Shown here one piece after another: positions 48,184-60,169 of a stretch of DNA of 64,000 nucleotides. A program made the position numbers and the translations under genes. Under the pieces are notes generated by a model that was not told the origin of the DNA, did not search any database, and was given only the letters and a program-made list of their open reading frames with translations. This DNA comes from Ampelocalamus luodianensis (Eukaryota > Streptophyta > Magnoliopsida > Poales > Poaceae). How positions within the stretch are numbered: position 1 is the first letter of the stretch; each line of letters starts with the position of its first letter. The stretch is taken from the NCBI GenBank assembly GCA_036346255.1, contig CM070617.1, positions 22,619,080 to 22,683,079 on the forward strand, read 5' to 3'.

Positions 48184-50058
48184 TTTGTGTGAGATTTTGG
48201 CCCTAGAATTGTTGACGCCGTTTTTACAATAATAGCCGTTCGCGTACCGTATTGCTAAAAAGACATCACGGACGTGTCGGCGGTCGACACGCGTCCAGTC
48301 CATGCCTCCCACGCCTGGAGTCCATCTCCACTATCCTCGGGGGCGGACGCCCCCCGTGCCGTCACGTGGCCGCTACCGCCCATCAGGCTCACGGACATGC
48401 CTTGTCCATGCGACCAGCGCCTGGACGCGCCTCCATCACACTCCCTAGCCTGGACGCACCTCCGCCGCACAACCCTAGCCTGTACGTGCCTCCGCCGCAC
48501 ACGTGGTGTAGACGCCCTCCTCTACTGCCCTCTCCTCGCCCGGACGCGTCACATGGGCGCCTTCATTCCCCCTGGGCCCGCCAGCCCCTCTGTCGTGCTA
48601 TGGTGGCACGCTGCTACCTTGGGTGCCCTCCACGTCCCCTGTTGTGCTGTGATGGCACGGTATTTAATCCCTTAAGACTAGGTCACAAGTGTTCTTTCTC
48701 TTTTCGCTGAAAGCATCCCTGTCCCCTCGATCTTTCCCCTGTCCCATCCATCAACTCCATCACCTCGCTGCCTCTGTCCGCATCCATGCAGAATCACAGT
48801 ACACGCAACACGGTATTCTCTCCTGTTGCGTCGCGGTTGGCATGAAACGCCTTCGCGTGGCTATAAAACCGGCGTCACATTCGCTCTCGCTAACATTTTG
48901 GAATTCATTCTCGTTTTCACGCTCGTCGCTGAGAACACAGAGAATTGAACTATTTTTAAAAAATTTACGCTATGAATTAAATAGTGTTTAGAGCAGCGCT
49001 TAGGACCATATAAATACAGTGAGGTCGACATCAAGGCAACGTAAAATTATTTCTATACTTTAGTTATAATTATTTTCTGTCGTAGTTAATTAGTAGTAAT
49101 TTATTAGTTGTAGTTAGTTATTGGTAATTTTCCCGTAGTTTACAAGTAGTAATTAAATTAGTTGTAATTAAGTAGTCATAATTAAATATCATAGTAAATT
49201 AGTCGTAATTAATTAGTGGAAATTAAGTAAAAATTATTTCATTAGTCATAATTAAAAAATTGTAATTAATTTAGTCGTAGTTTATTAGTAGTAATTACAT
49301 TAGTGCAAATTAAGTAGCCATAATTACATAGCTATAATTATTTTGTTGGTGAGTAATGACTAGTAGTTAATGTGGTAATTAAATAATCACAATGAATTAT
49401 GATTGATTTATGACGTGTACTTATTTTTAGTGTTAAATAATTAATCATAATTAATTTAGTCGAAATTAGTTAGATGTAATGAATTACTCATAATTAATTT
49501 ATTGATAAATAATCAAATTATTCGTATTTAATTGCTTATTTGTATGTAATATGTCGTAATTATGTAAGTAACATGTATGTAACACATGACAAGACGGGTG
49601 ATAGAGAGTGCAGCGAGTCCGGGCATGGGAGGAGAGGCATTGGTGATGTGGCGGCGCGTCCATGCGCGGGAGGAGTGGTCTGGGCGTGGGGAGAGCAGAG
49701 GTGCCCACGTGGTGTGTCCTGGCGAGGGGGCTGGCAGAGGAGGGCGTCCACGTGCCATGTGTACGCCGGAGGCGCGTCCGGGCTAGGGCAGTGCGGTGGA
49801 GGTGCGCTGGTCGCACGGACATGGCATGTCTGTGCACCAGATGGGTGGTGGCAGTCATGTGGCGGCACATGGGGTGTCTGGCCCCCCAGGAATGGTGGAG
49901 ATGGACTCCGGGCGCGGTATGCACGGACGTGGATGTGTGTCGGCTGCCAACACATCCGTGGTGTCATTTATGACAATATGACATGTGAACGGCTATTTTG
50001 TAAAAAAAAAAAAAAACGATGCCAACAATGTCATTTAGGCCAAAAACTCGCACTTGTG
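48184..50058. mobile_element. Fold-back element with about 500-bp GC-rich inverted arms
   Basis: The left arm 48184-48690 and the complement of 49575-50058 align along their whole length, starting from a GTGxGAG(T)TTTTGGCC end. Shared landmarks are AATAGCCGTTC, CACGGATGTGT/CACGGACGTGT, CCGGAGTCCATCTCCAC, CATGCCTTGTCC/CATGCCATGTCC, and TGCGACCAGCGC. Between the arms lie a promoter-like segment with a TATA box (GGCTATAAAACC, about 48858) and an AT-rich repeat array. No open frame is conserved; the long overlapping frames in each arm are mirror artefacts of GC composition. MULE-like by structure, but no 9-bp duplication was found. Confidence 0.8.
49060..49530. repeat. Array of degenerate TTAGTCGTAATTAA repeats
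   Basis: About 25-30 variant copies of a 10-15 bp unit (TTAGTNGTAATTAA, or AGTCATAATTAA) fill the centre of the fold-back element. A similar array lies at 59300-59690. The unit is AT-rich, non-coding and irregular in spacing. Confidence 0.8.
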
Positions 50059-51328
50059 TTATGTGTACAATCGAATCCAATTTTGTCATGTGATTTTGGA
50101 GCAAGATAATTTATGGTTCAAATGTTCTCGTCGGTAGTTCAAACTTGCTAGTGAATGACTACAGTGCTACTAAATGGTGATAGATAAATCGGGATAAAAA
50201 TGTAACCAAAAAAATAAGTGGATTAGTATACGAATTTCAATAAAAAACAACTTGATTTTGGAATAAAAATAGTATAGAATTTCCATTTTTATTTAGATGT
50301 AAATTCCTGGGTAAAATTCCTAATTAAGTGTAATTAAGCTTCAAAATTAATAATTTGATTAGTTTACGGATGCCAATAAAAAATAATTAAAATTAGGGAC
50401 AAAAAATAAAAGAAAAATTGTGATTTGATTTCCATACAAATTCCAAAGTAAAATCTCTTAGTAACTAAAATTGTGAATAAATTAAATATAAGTTATAATG
50501 AGAAAATCATGAATAGAGTCGGAGGAGACCACGAAAGAGTGCAATGATGTCGATCTGTCCTATAAAAAGGCTTTGATCCACAAGAAAGCAAAGAGCCAGG
50601 ACGACGGCGATGAAGATGCAAACAATTTCATGTTGCTCACCTTAGCTGTTCGACAAAGACAATATCGTGCTGCTCGTTGGAGCAGCTGAAGAGAAAGGCC
50701 GAAGTCAAAGGAGCCAAGTATAATGACGACGAATGGTGAGCATCGACATTGTTGAAGAAATTAATGGACAAAAAATTTGATAATGGGGAAGAACTAGCAG
50801 AGAGGATATGAAGTTTTGCATTGAAGACGAGCTATTGACGATATGTAGTCATCGAGTTGCTAGGAGCGTACCATCATTGGTGAGTGCCACGACGTCGTTA
50901 GAGATGGTGAGAAGGTAATCCATATCATTATACAATGACTAAAGCAAACATATAAGCATCAGTGAAGATGAGAGGTCGTCGTAGTTAGTGAGGAAGCCAC
51001 ATCGTTGAGTTAGACAACGTCGAAGAAGAGGAGCGATCGACATAGGAGAAGTAAACATCGAGCATGTATAACATCATGTATGTGTATATACATGAATGCA
51101 TGCTATGAATAGAAGCATGTGTGTTAAAAAAACAAAGGAGCAAATTAAAGAACTCGGAGTAGAGATAGCGCAATGGCAAGAAGTAGGCTCAGGGTCACTA
51201 GAGAGCGCGACGGGTGTCCTGGCAGGGATCGATGGCATTTGCACGCATATGTGTGTTGATGTCACAATGGTCAGCATTAAGTAATAATTAGATAGAAGTA
51301 GAAAATAACTATGTGGTAGAGTATTGCA
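50059..51328. other. AT-rich intergenic DNA, no supported gene
   Basis: The stretch 50110-50520 is AT-rich. The stretch 50520-51020 has a less AT-rich, coding-like composition (starting near a TATA-like CCTATAAAAAGG at 50559), but no frame of useful length is open and no family was recognised. Confidence 0.35.
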
Positions 51329-52300
51329 TTGGAAGGGTGGTGAGGACATCCCTTCCACTAATACGACCATACCTCCTGCTTCCACTCCTCAACTTGATCT
51401 GCAAGGACCAATTACAAGAGCACGTGCTTATCAACTAAATTATCAGGTAACTTCGTTTCTAAGAGTTCGTTATTGTCCTATTCAAGATGGATTACTACCT
51501 AAGTCTTGTGATGTTATTCTTCTCACGATCCAAGGCAAGGGGAGCAGTGCTACTACCACAACAAGTCCAGTCCGACTCAGTTTTCAGCCTAACAATACCG
51601 ACTTCAAACGAGCATAACTTTGACATATGGACTCCGATTGAGGTGCGCGAGCACTTGATTGAAAACTTATCTCATCCTCTTTCCAACGGATATAGCCACA
51701 CCTTCAAATTTCTTCAGTGCGCGTCGTAATCGCAAAAATAATCTGATACTAATTCTGAGCCCGAATCGAAAGGGTGCTGCACCACCTCCGCTTGGGCCCA
51801 TGGGCCTTGTACCTCTTGGGGCATGCATCCACCCCCTGGCCGCCACCCCCTGGACATCTCCCTCATATATACTCTTATGTGCCATACTTTATGGTTCGAG
51901 TTTTGTTAGATTGAAGATTAGCTTTGCTACTTTATGCTTTGTCCTCTTGTTCGACGAGATCAACAACGATATTGTCTTCGGAATCTTGCTCATCAATATA
52001 CTTTAAATTCATATTTGCAATACATCATATTGTATTTTACCTTGTTCTTGCATGCTTCTTCAGTGTATGAAGGAATTGATCTCCATGATCAGGTTATCCA
52101 TGTATTTGTACACAGTTGATAACGACTGATCGTGCAGTTCAGCGATTGCGTGGTTTCGAGCTTTGCTAGTTCGTAACTAGGATCGTGAGAGTTGAGAAAC
52201 TTCTACCGAATTTACCTTCTCATCGAAAAATCAGACCAAATTAGGAGCTCCATGGTTCATCAAAGGGGTAGCAGCTGAGAGATATCGATTAAGAATTATG
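51329..52300 (+). mobile_element. 3' tail of a Ty3/gypsy element (pol C-terminus and LTR fragment)
   Basis: At 51402-51455 the frame reads DLQGPITRARAYQLNYQV, the PITRARA motif found at the C-terminus of gag-pol of several grass gypsy elements. The sequence after it (CGAGCATAACTTTGACATATGG, then CTCCGATTGAGGTGCGCGAG) is also characteristic of their 3' regions. The LTR limits are not clear, and all upstream pol is missing. Confidence 0.65.
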
Positions 52301-52802
52301 TTTGCTCTTGGAGGTTAAAGCAGAAAAGTTGTAGCATGGAGAAGAGATAGAAGACACATGGTTCGGTGGGGCAATCTGCGTGAGGGAAAAAAAGTTTAAG
52401 GTAGGTCGTCCATGGTGCATCGGTGTATACGTGGATAAGGTACTATAATACCATGTAAACTAATAAGATAATTTGTTGCACACATATTCAATATATTGCT
52501 TAAAATTAATAGAGGTACATATGCATTAAAACATTTTGAAAAGAGTAACAAATGGAGGAAAATAAAGGCATGTAGCTACATGATGCATAAATGATGGTGA
52601 GTGGTTAAGTTCTTAAGCTCAAGATTTTCTTACATCAAAACACATACTTCAATTACATTACTCAAGTTGTATTTTCTTTCAGGCTTATATTACCATTTTC
52701 TAATGTTCACAACATCTTAAAAATATAAATAGCAAAAGATACGTAAATATATTCTGAAACATCTAAGTTATATCACTTGTCACTACAAACTTTCAAATAA
52801 AT

Positions 52803-55800
52803 AGGAAAAAGTCTATCTTACAACCCTGAACTTTTCGAAAAGTCCGGAAATCAACCTTAAACTACAAAACTGGGCATCCTACATGTAACATCCCGTTTTT
52901 CTGAGATTTTTGAAAAATTTCAAAATTAAAATTTAATCATTTGGTTTATTGGATTAATGAAGCTTAAACATGAAATTCTAGAAAACAAAACAATTTAAAT
53001 TGAGTTAACCAAACTTCAATTAAATCAAAATTTGATTTATTTAAATTTCTTAAGTTTTATTGGATTCAAAAGTCAAAAAGAGTATTTAAAGTTTTTCTTG
53101 GATTTTTTGGAATTTAAAAGTGTTTTTCTTTTGTCACGAAAATTTAAAATAATTTGTTTGGAAATTTAAAACTAAATTATAGTTATAAATAATTTTATTA
53201 AGTTCCAATTAACACAAGGAATTTCTGTGTTTTTTTTTGAATTTTTGGACCTAATTAATTATTTTATAAAAAGCCTTTCTATTTCTTGTATTTATTAATT
53301 AAAAAATCCTTTCGAAAATCTCAAATTCGAATTGGGCCGAAAGCCTCAGCTCCGGCCCATTCCCTCCGCGTGTAACCCAGCACGCTGTGCGAGCCCACTC
53401 CACGTCGCGCCTCCTCCCTCTCACTGACGCGGTGGGCCCACCCGCCAACGCTCTCCTCCCCCACCTTCTCCTCCTCCTCTGCCCGTTGAAGCCCCATGCG
53501 GTCGTGCGCTCGCGCCCATGTTTTCCGCCGGCACCTTCGCCCGTCCTCGTCGCTCCCGTCAGCAGGCATTAAATGCCGCATTTCACGCCGCCACCGCTCC
53601 CCTCTTTTTCCTCTTCATACCTGCCCCCGTCACACCCGAGCGCGACGACCATGACTCGAGCTCCATGCCAGCGCCGATGCCACTGTCCTTCTCACCCACT
53701 CCTCCTCGGCGCCTATAAAGGAGCGCCCGCAACGCCCCTTCTCCTCCTCTCTCTGCTCCCCCAAACCACTCCCTCTCTCTCGCCCTCTACCACCCAGATT
53801 TCGTGCTCCAAGAGCTCCGTCCGCACTCCTCGTCGCCGACGATTACACCGCAGTGGAAGCTCCTCAGCCGCCTCCACCTCCACCGTTGGCATCGCACAGT
53901 CGTGGCCCACCCGGCTGGCCGCTGACGTGGCTGCCACCTCCTCGCCACCTCAGCGCCACTCGGCCACCTCAGCTCACGTGGCTGTCCGCGTGGACCAGCC
54001 CACGTGGCGCAGCCCTGTGCCATCAGCCAGGCCCACGGTGGACTTTGTGCGGCCGTGGACCCAGTCCACCCGTGCGGGGGCCACTTGCCAGCCACTCAAC
54101 CCTTTTCCTATTTAAAAATAAATCCAAAAAATCCAGAAACCCCCCTTTTGCTTCATTTCATGTATTTGTCAACTTTCGAAGGTCGTATCTTCTCTGTTCG
54201 AACTACGATTCGAGCGATTCAAATTTCTAATTTCATCTAAATTCAAGATCTAGCTCTCTAAACTAATATTATTTCATTTGGAGTTCATTTGAATTTATTT
54301 GAATTTTATTTGAATTCGGCTCGTTCTCGCGTGTAGATTTCGACGACTCCGGGAAACCCGAATACTTCGAAGAGGTAGATCCTCAAGCATTCGAGCAAGG
54401 CAAGTTACACCTTTGATCATATTGAATCTCAGTATTTCAAAGTATTTAAATTCTGTTTTAAACTATTATTGCATGCGTATTTAAATTTAAGTAATTTAAA
54501 TCCTTATTTTAACTTTATAGTTATCCCTAATTCCATTGTACACCCAATTTTGATATTGAATTACGCACTCCTTGATACCTTAGTGGAAATCTGGTTGATA
54601 CATTAGTATGAACTAGAACATGTTGAAAAACACTATGCTTAGTCGGAGTTTAGACCAAAAATATTTACTTTAGGGAATTTAATCACAAAATCATCTATGA
54701 TTTAAAATGCTAGGATGGTATTATTTTTACCATATAGATTTATAAAATGATTTGACTTGTTAAACAAAATAAAAATTAGTTTGTACTTGGACAAAATGGA
54801 TGTTGGGATGGGTGCATGTCTATGCACGGGATCGTCTCATTTCTATGGTCGAGGCCCAGGGTTTGTTTGGTAGTCGCCCAAGTCAGTTAAGGACCGGCCT
54901 TCGAGCCGCATCTTGCTAAGCCCCATCGTACTACCACATGTCCTGTGTGGGCAGGACCTGACTAAATAATTTGTATCACTTCGCTGTGGTTGTGCTATCC
55001 GATTGTGTGGGTGTCTTTCGTGACCTACTTTTATGTATTCCCACTTGGCGCAAGAGGGGGCCTATTCAAAGAGGGCGAAACCTTAGCGAGGCGGGACTAC
55101 GGTGGGATGATGCATTGTAAAAGCTTTGTGATAATGACTTAGTCGTACACCTTCGGCAGTGTGTGAGACGGACATTATAAGTCAAATTATCTCTTGTGGT
55201 AAAGTTGTACAATCTCTACAAAGTGTCAAGAACTATTCGAATAGCTATGTCTACGGTCAAGGACATGCTAGCAAAGCCACTCAAAGCTAAATTTTTTGTT
55301 TTGTTTTCAAAAGACTTTATCAATTGTTTTGGATTTCTATCCAAATGGGAATTGGGCGGGTAGCTATGGATAGAAGGGTATCCTTCACCACTTGTTGATG
55401 AATGTTATCTGACTATAAAACTTTAAATTTGGAAAATGAATTGTAGCCATAGAATAAACTGCTTTAGAACTTAGTAGGAATATTTAAAACAAAAATGTTG
55501 CTTTACGCAAATTGAGCCGTATAAGCCTCCCATTGATAAGTCTTTGCATGCACCATAATCTGTTACTTGCTTGGTGTGACTTGCGAGCATGGTTGTTGTG
55601 TTCACTCTTGATTAATTCAAATATTGAGCAGGAGAGGAATGCTACGAGGAGAGCGAGAACCTGGAAGACTAGGCTACGCCCCCACACGATTGCCTGTGGC
55701 GAATCGTGTGGCATACCTTACCGCTTTTGCTTTCGCTGTATTTTGCTTATTGGCTTTATGCCCCTTTTGTGACGAACTTAAACTATGTTGAATGAATCAC

Positions 55801-57407
55801 TCGTTATGGTTGTGTTATCAACTCTTGTTTGACTGTGTACATTAGCATTTTTTGGACTAGTATATGAAGCATAGAGAATCTGGGATCCTTCGCTCTGGGT
55901 TCGATACTACACCCTTAACTATCAAAACCGTTCATTTTACACTCTCAACCCAAACAAGAGTGGTTTTGGGTGATGTGGCGCCACATGGACATCCACGTCA
56001 AGTTCACGTCATATTTTTCTTCATCCTATTTCTTCCTCCCCTTTGCCTCTGTCGGTCCACACTTCCTCGCAGCCCTCCACCCGACCCAGCGCCCCTCGCA
56101 GCCCACACCCGGCCGCCCCAACTCTGCCGGCCCTGGCCTCCCTCGGTCGCGCCGCCGCCAACCCCGCCGGCTCTGGCCTCCCTCGGCTACTCCTCCTCTC
56201 CCTCGAGCTGGGGCCGGTGGAGGGATGAGGGTGCCAGACCGCCGCCATCTCCGGCTCCACCCTCCACACGCCCCCTCCGGCTCTACTTTGGCCTCGCCCT
56301 CCTGGCTCCGCCTTCGCCTCTGCCCGCTCCTCCGCCTTCGCCTGGTCCTCCGCCTCCGACGATAGACGACAATTGGTGGTGCTAGTGCTGAGGAGGGGGA
56401 GACCCGACTGGATCTGGTTCTGCTTCGGCCTCGCCCTCCCGGCTCCGCCTTCGCCTCCGCCCGCCCCATGCCTCTACCTCCAACGATGGACAACAATAGG
56501 TGGTTTTGGTGCCGAGGAGGGGGAGACTCGACTGGATCTAGCTCCGCTTCGGCCTCGCCCTCCGGGCTCCACATTCGCCTCTGCCCACCCCCGCTGTCTC
56601 CGGCCTTCGCCCGCCCACCCCTCACTACGATTGAGGGCGGCGTCGAGGGCGAAGGTGGCGGTGAGGCGTGGGCGCGCGGGGCCAGCTGCGGGGGTGGGAC
56701 GATCAGCGGAGGGTCGTGCGCAGTCACGACGTCCATGTCGGTGACCGTGCCAACGCTTTTGGTGGATGCCTCGGCACAAGTGGAGTCGATGTGGTCATCC
56801 TTCCCTCGTCCGTATGCTCCTATGCTCCTCGTCTCCTGCCCAGGCGCCCCCTCTGTCGTTGGACCCCGTATCGGCGTTCCTGTCACCGTCCACGTACCAT
56901 CGGATGCTGTTGAGCACTGGGCTGCCCCATGGCGTGCTGGCAAAGAGAGAGGGAGAGTAAGAATAAGATATGGAGGAAGAAGGGGATGCGGCGGCGGCGG
57001 CAGGTAACCTTGGCGGCGGCAAAACAGGAGCTCGGGAGTGGAGGGATTGGCGGCGAACCAGGAGCTCTAGAGGAGAGGGATTGGGAGCAAGGGGGGTAGA
57101 AGAGTGAAGAGAGAGATGACTTAGAATGAGAGGAAGAAGAAATTAATGAGAGGATGACATGTGGGCCCCGTAAATATATATATTTTTTGCTTTATTTGCT
57201 AAGTGGCATGCCATGTATTCAAAAAGAATTTTACGTGTCGAAACCACTGACACGTCAGCGTCACATCACCCAAAACCGCTATTGTTTGGATTGAGGAGGG
57301 TAAAATGAACAGTTTTAATAGTTAAGAGTGTAGGATGTCCTGTTTTATAGTTTATAGTTGATTTTTGAACTTTTTAAAAAGTTCAGAGTTATAAAATTGA
57401 CTTTTTT
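52803..57407. mobile_element. Non-autonomous MULE with a solo LTR nested in its left arm
   Basis: Left arm 52803-52878 plus 55912-55985 matches the complement of the right arm (about 57235-57407). Shared motifs are AAAAAGTC, CTGAACTTT, CATCCTACA, CTTAACTAT, GTTCATTTTAC and GGTTTTGGGTGATGTG. An exact 9-bp duplication CAAATAAAT flanks the element (52794-52802, 57408-57416). Without the LTR and its duplicated 5 bp it is about 1.58 kb. The GC-rich core (56010-57140) contains about three tandem copies of a 120-150 bp unit (with GGAGGGGGAGAC and TTCGGCCTCGCCCTCC). It may include captured gene sequence, but none was recognised. Confidence 0.9.
52884..55906 (+). mobile_element. Solo LTR (3.0 kb), same family as the LTR at 14236
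   Basis: Starts TGTAACATCCC and ends GATA, where CA is expected from the family. An exact 5-bp duplication CTACA (52879-52883, 55907-55911) frames it. The uninterrupted sequence is visible in the MULE's other arm, which proves the insertion point. It has an AT-rich 5' part, a GC-rich U3 with TATA box (CCTATAAAGG, about 53711) and the shared 3' segment (TCGTACTACCACATGTC). No internal region remains, so it arose by LTR-LTR recombination. The long frames at 53573-54115 are U3 composition artefacts. Confidence 0.92.
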
Positions 57408-57416
57408 CAAATAAAT

Positions 57417-58480
57417 ATAGCCACGTGAATGCACGGATCACTCTGCTAGTTTAGATGAAATTGGATGTAAAAAAACGAGTAGATGTCAATTTGGATGACA
57501 ACGGATCAAAAAGGCAATTTTGCATATTTTTTTTAGAACACGGCAAAACACATTATTATATTAAAGAGAAAGAGAAGAAAAAGCACAACACTGTCACAAA
57601 GCCCGGAAATCGCCAACAGAAAAGGACAACTATTTCTTTTTGCATTTTCACTTTGTTTTAAATGACAAAAGTCTGGTAAGCTCGTTTGACGTGAGCTTCT
57701 ATACATGTTCGATCGTGTTATCAAACGCTCTTCGTTGCCGATTAGCGCAGCGACACTGGCTTGTGCGAATGGAGGAGTTTCGCCTGCCTTGTTCTTCTGG
57801 GTTGGGAGATCGGACGGCTGTCATGTCGCGCGTGTGCGGCATATCCGTGATTGTCTGCCTAAAACCGGGGGCAATGGTGCGTCACGCGTGATTGATGGGA
57901 CAGAGCACGCGGCTGTCCTCTCCGGAGTGGCCCATGCCGCCGCATAAGACGAGACGAACCGAACGCCGAGCAGCGTCACAAAACCAGGACGATCGCGATC
58001 ATGTCGTGGCCCCACCGCGCATTGTTCCCTCGCCGGAAAATACCGGCAAGGGCAAGATTTTTCCTTCGCGTCGCTGGCTCGCTGCTGCCTTCTCTGTGTA
58101 AAATACAAATACTTTTAACGTTAAACAACGCGCTGCTGCCTCCCTGGGTCAACATTTCAATGGAGTGCATACGGACCAAGGCAGGCGGGCTGCCATCGAT
58201 ACGTGTGCCCGTGACTGATGTCAACTTTTTCCCTGAAGGGTTTGACGTGGAGCCCCGATCGCATCAGCATCCAGCAGAGTACGCAGTGCGCAGACTGCGC
58301 GCAATGTCGCATCAAGCTATAAATGTCAACGAGCCTTGCACCGGAATACGTGACAGATCACATCACTGACATATCCATACCAAGCAAACTGGTTTTTTCT
58401 TTCGAAATAGCACTGTTTCGATCCGCATCAGTAAAAGAAGCATTCTTTAGCTTTTTTTTTTTAAAAAAATATTGACGGTC
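57417..58480. other. Intergenic DNA, no supported gene
   Basis: A GC-rich patch (57690-58260) holds overlapping frames on both strands with no recognisable domain. A TATA-like GCTATAAATG lies near 58317 but no gene follows. Confidence 0.35.
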
Positions 58481-58489
58481 GTTTCCAGG

Positions 58490-58785
58490 GGAAACGCATC
58501 CTCTGCTATTGCAGAGTAATATCACGGGTGAACAGTATCATAACATTGCGTAGATCTGAGCCGTCGGTTTCGAGAAGAACGGTCCAGATTAATCTCTACA
58601 GTGCTACTACAGTACTAGAAAACAGTGCATATGCTACAGTATTTTTGCTACATTATTTGCTACAGTGTTTGGGAACAGTGCACAACTCGATCTCAACCTC
58701 TCGCTTTCAATCCGACGGTCTGTACGCAATGTCACGGCACTGTTCACCCGTAACATTATTCTACAATGACAGACGATGCGTTTCC
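58490..58785. mobile_element. MULE-type MITE, family with GGAAACGCATC ends, copy 2
   Basis: A 296-bp element with inverted arms of about 50 bp (GGAAACGCATCCTCTG; inner GGGTGAACAG). It is flanked by a 9-bp repeat GTTTCCAGG / GTTTCTAGG (58481-58489, 58786-58794, one mismatch). The interior contains repeated CTACAGT motifs. Homologous to 27888-28171. Confidence 0.9.
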
Positions 58786-58799
58786 GTTTCTAGGTGACA

Positions 58800-59300
58800 T
58801 AGACGGTTAGTGCTGCCATGTGGTCTCGTCCACCTCAGAACGAAACCACCTCGTCCATCCCTCCTTGCTACAGACAAGCCACATGGCATCTTCAGCGCCT
58901 TGTTCGCCCGCTGAGGGCAAGCAATATGGCCTCGTTCGTCCCTCCTGCTGGCGACATGCCATGCGTCCCTCCCTTCCATGTTCGGAGAAGGAGTCCGTCC
59001 GTCCTACCTTCGTCCGAACGTGCTGAAAGCAAGCTTTTTCCATCCCGTTGTGTCTTGTCCATCGGTCTATCCCCAAGCGACAAGCGTATGCATGCATTAT
59101 GTTGTCCCCCACGCGCAATTCCCTCGCGACATCCCGTTCTCTCACCCTGCTATAAATGGGGAGTTGTGAGCGAGACTCTTCGCTCGTAGTCATTTTCGTT
59201 TGCGCTTTCTCGCAGTTTCGATTTCCTTTGCGTAGTGGATCATGTGTTGTTTAAATCCGTCATTAGCGGTCATATTAACAGGTAATTTTTACGTATTGTC
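58800..59300. promoter_or_regulatory. GC-rich promoter-like segment with TATA box
   Basis: A GC-rich stretch with repeated CTCGTCC/CCTCGTTCGTCC motifs ends in a TATA box (GCTATAAATGGGG, about 59150) and is followed directly by the AT-rich array at 59300. The layout parallels the centre of the fold-back element at 48.2-50.1 kb. No coding frame follows the TATA box. Confidence 0.4.
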
Positions 59301-59690
59301 TTTATTAAATGTGTAGTTAATTAATTAGTTGTAATTAATTACTTGTAGTTATTGAGGGCTAATTAATTTAATCCTATCATTTAGGCCTGATTAAATTTGT
59401 GTTATTTAGTTAGTTACGATAAATTAGGTCGCAATGAATTAGTCGTTGTTATATTAATCCTACACATTTATTCGTGACCTAGTTAAGGAGTTACGATTTA
59501 ATTAGTCCTAATAAGTTGGTATCAGTTAGTTAATTAGTCGCAATTAATCGTTTGCAGTTAATTATTCATGATAATGTAGCCATAATTAATTTAATCATAG
59601 TTAGTCAGTCGTAAATAAGTTAGTGGCTCTATATAATGATAATTATTTATTTGTAATTAATCTGTGGTAAACAATTACATGAAATTACGG
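59300..59690. repeat. Second array of TTAGTCGTAATTAA-type repeats
   Basis: Many degenerate copies of TTAGTxGTAATTAA and its variants, like those at 49060-49530. Non-coding. Confidence 0.75.
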
Positions 59691-59697
59691 TAAATAA

Positions 59698-59813
59698 CCC
59701 ATCACAAAGCATCAACAGAGCCCATCACAGAGCATCAACAAGGCATCATCAGAACCCATCACAGAGCATCAATAGAGCCCATCACAGAGCATCAACAGAA
59801 CCCATCACAGAGC
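59698..59813. repeat. CCCATCACAGAGCATCAACAG minisatellite
   Basis: Five to six copies of a unit of about 20 bp (CCATCACAGAGCATCAACAG), with small changes, lie next to the CACTA end region. The ATCACAGA core echoes the CACTA subterminal motif, so the array may belong to the same element. Confidence 0.85.
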
Positions 59814-59816
59814 AAG

Positions 59817-60145
59817 GGAGAGGAAGTGACGAGTAAGAGCAAAACCTAGTGTCGGGCGCTGAGGTCGGAGGCGGCGGTGTCGGGGGCGAAGAGGTCGGGG
59901 GCGTCGGTGTGGGGGGCGAAGAGGTCGGGGGCGAAGAGGTCAGGGCCGCTGGTGTGGGGGGCGCCGAGGTCGGGGGCGTCGAGGTCGGGAGCGGCGGTGC
60001 CAAGGTCGGAGGTGGCGGTGTCGAGGTCAAGGGCAGTGGTGTCGAGATCGGAGGCGGCGGTGAACGAGCGAGCTCTAGAAGAGGCAAAAGAGCGCACGAT
60101 AAACTCAGGGGTGCAGGAGAGGAAGTGACGAGTAAGAGCAAAACC
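59817..60145. repeat. GC-rich minisatellite framed by a 30-bp direct repeat
   Basis: A 30-bp sequence starting GGAGAGGAAGTGACGAG occurs at 59817-59846 and again, unchanged, at 60116-60145. Between them, 59850-60065 consists of variants of a 15-18 bp unit GAGGTCGGGGGCG. All frames stay open; the minus strand would encode a Pro/Thr/Ser-rich chain, but it has no ATG start. Confidence 0.85.
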
Positions 60146-60169
60146 CTAGCAGTTCCCACCTTATAAAAA

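Noticed and set aside
48252..48710. 152-codon frame and its mirror at 49540-50109 (189 codons)
   Set aside because: Both fall in the inverted arms of the fold-back element and are related only through that repeat; no conserved domain or splice structure.
14236..55906. The two long LTRs as ends of one 41-kb element
   Set aside because: The copy at 52884 has its own 5-bp duplication inside a MULE and no internal sequence beside it, so it is an independent solo LTR.
56026..56943. 305-codon open frame on the minus strand
   Set aside because: It begins with TTG, not ATG, lies in tandem GC-rich repeats within a MULE, and matches no family I recognise.
59846..59851. TAGTG as the CACTA terminal sequence
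   Set aside because: It follows a 30-bp sequence repeated at 60116-60145 without TAGTG, and no 3-bp target duplication can be tested because the other end is outside the window.
59782..60159. Pro/Thr/Ser-rich frame resembling an extensin with a hydrophobic start
   Set aside because: The first codon is GTG, the coding repeats come from a minisatellite that is open in every frame, and the TATA-like sequence is too close to the start.
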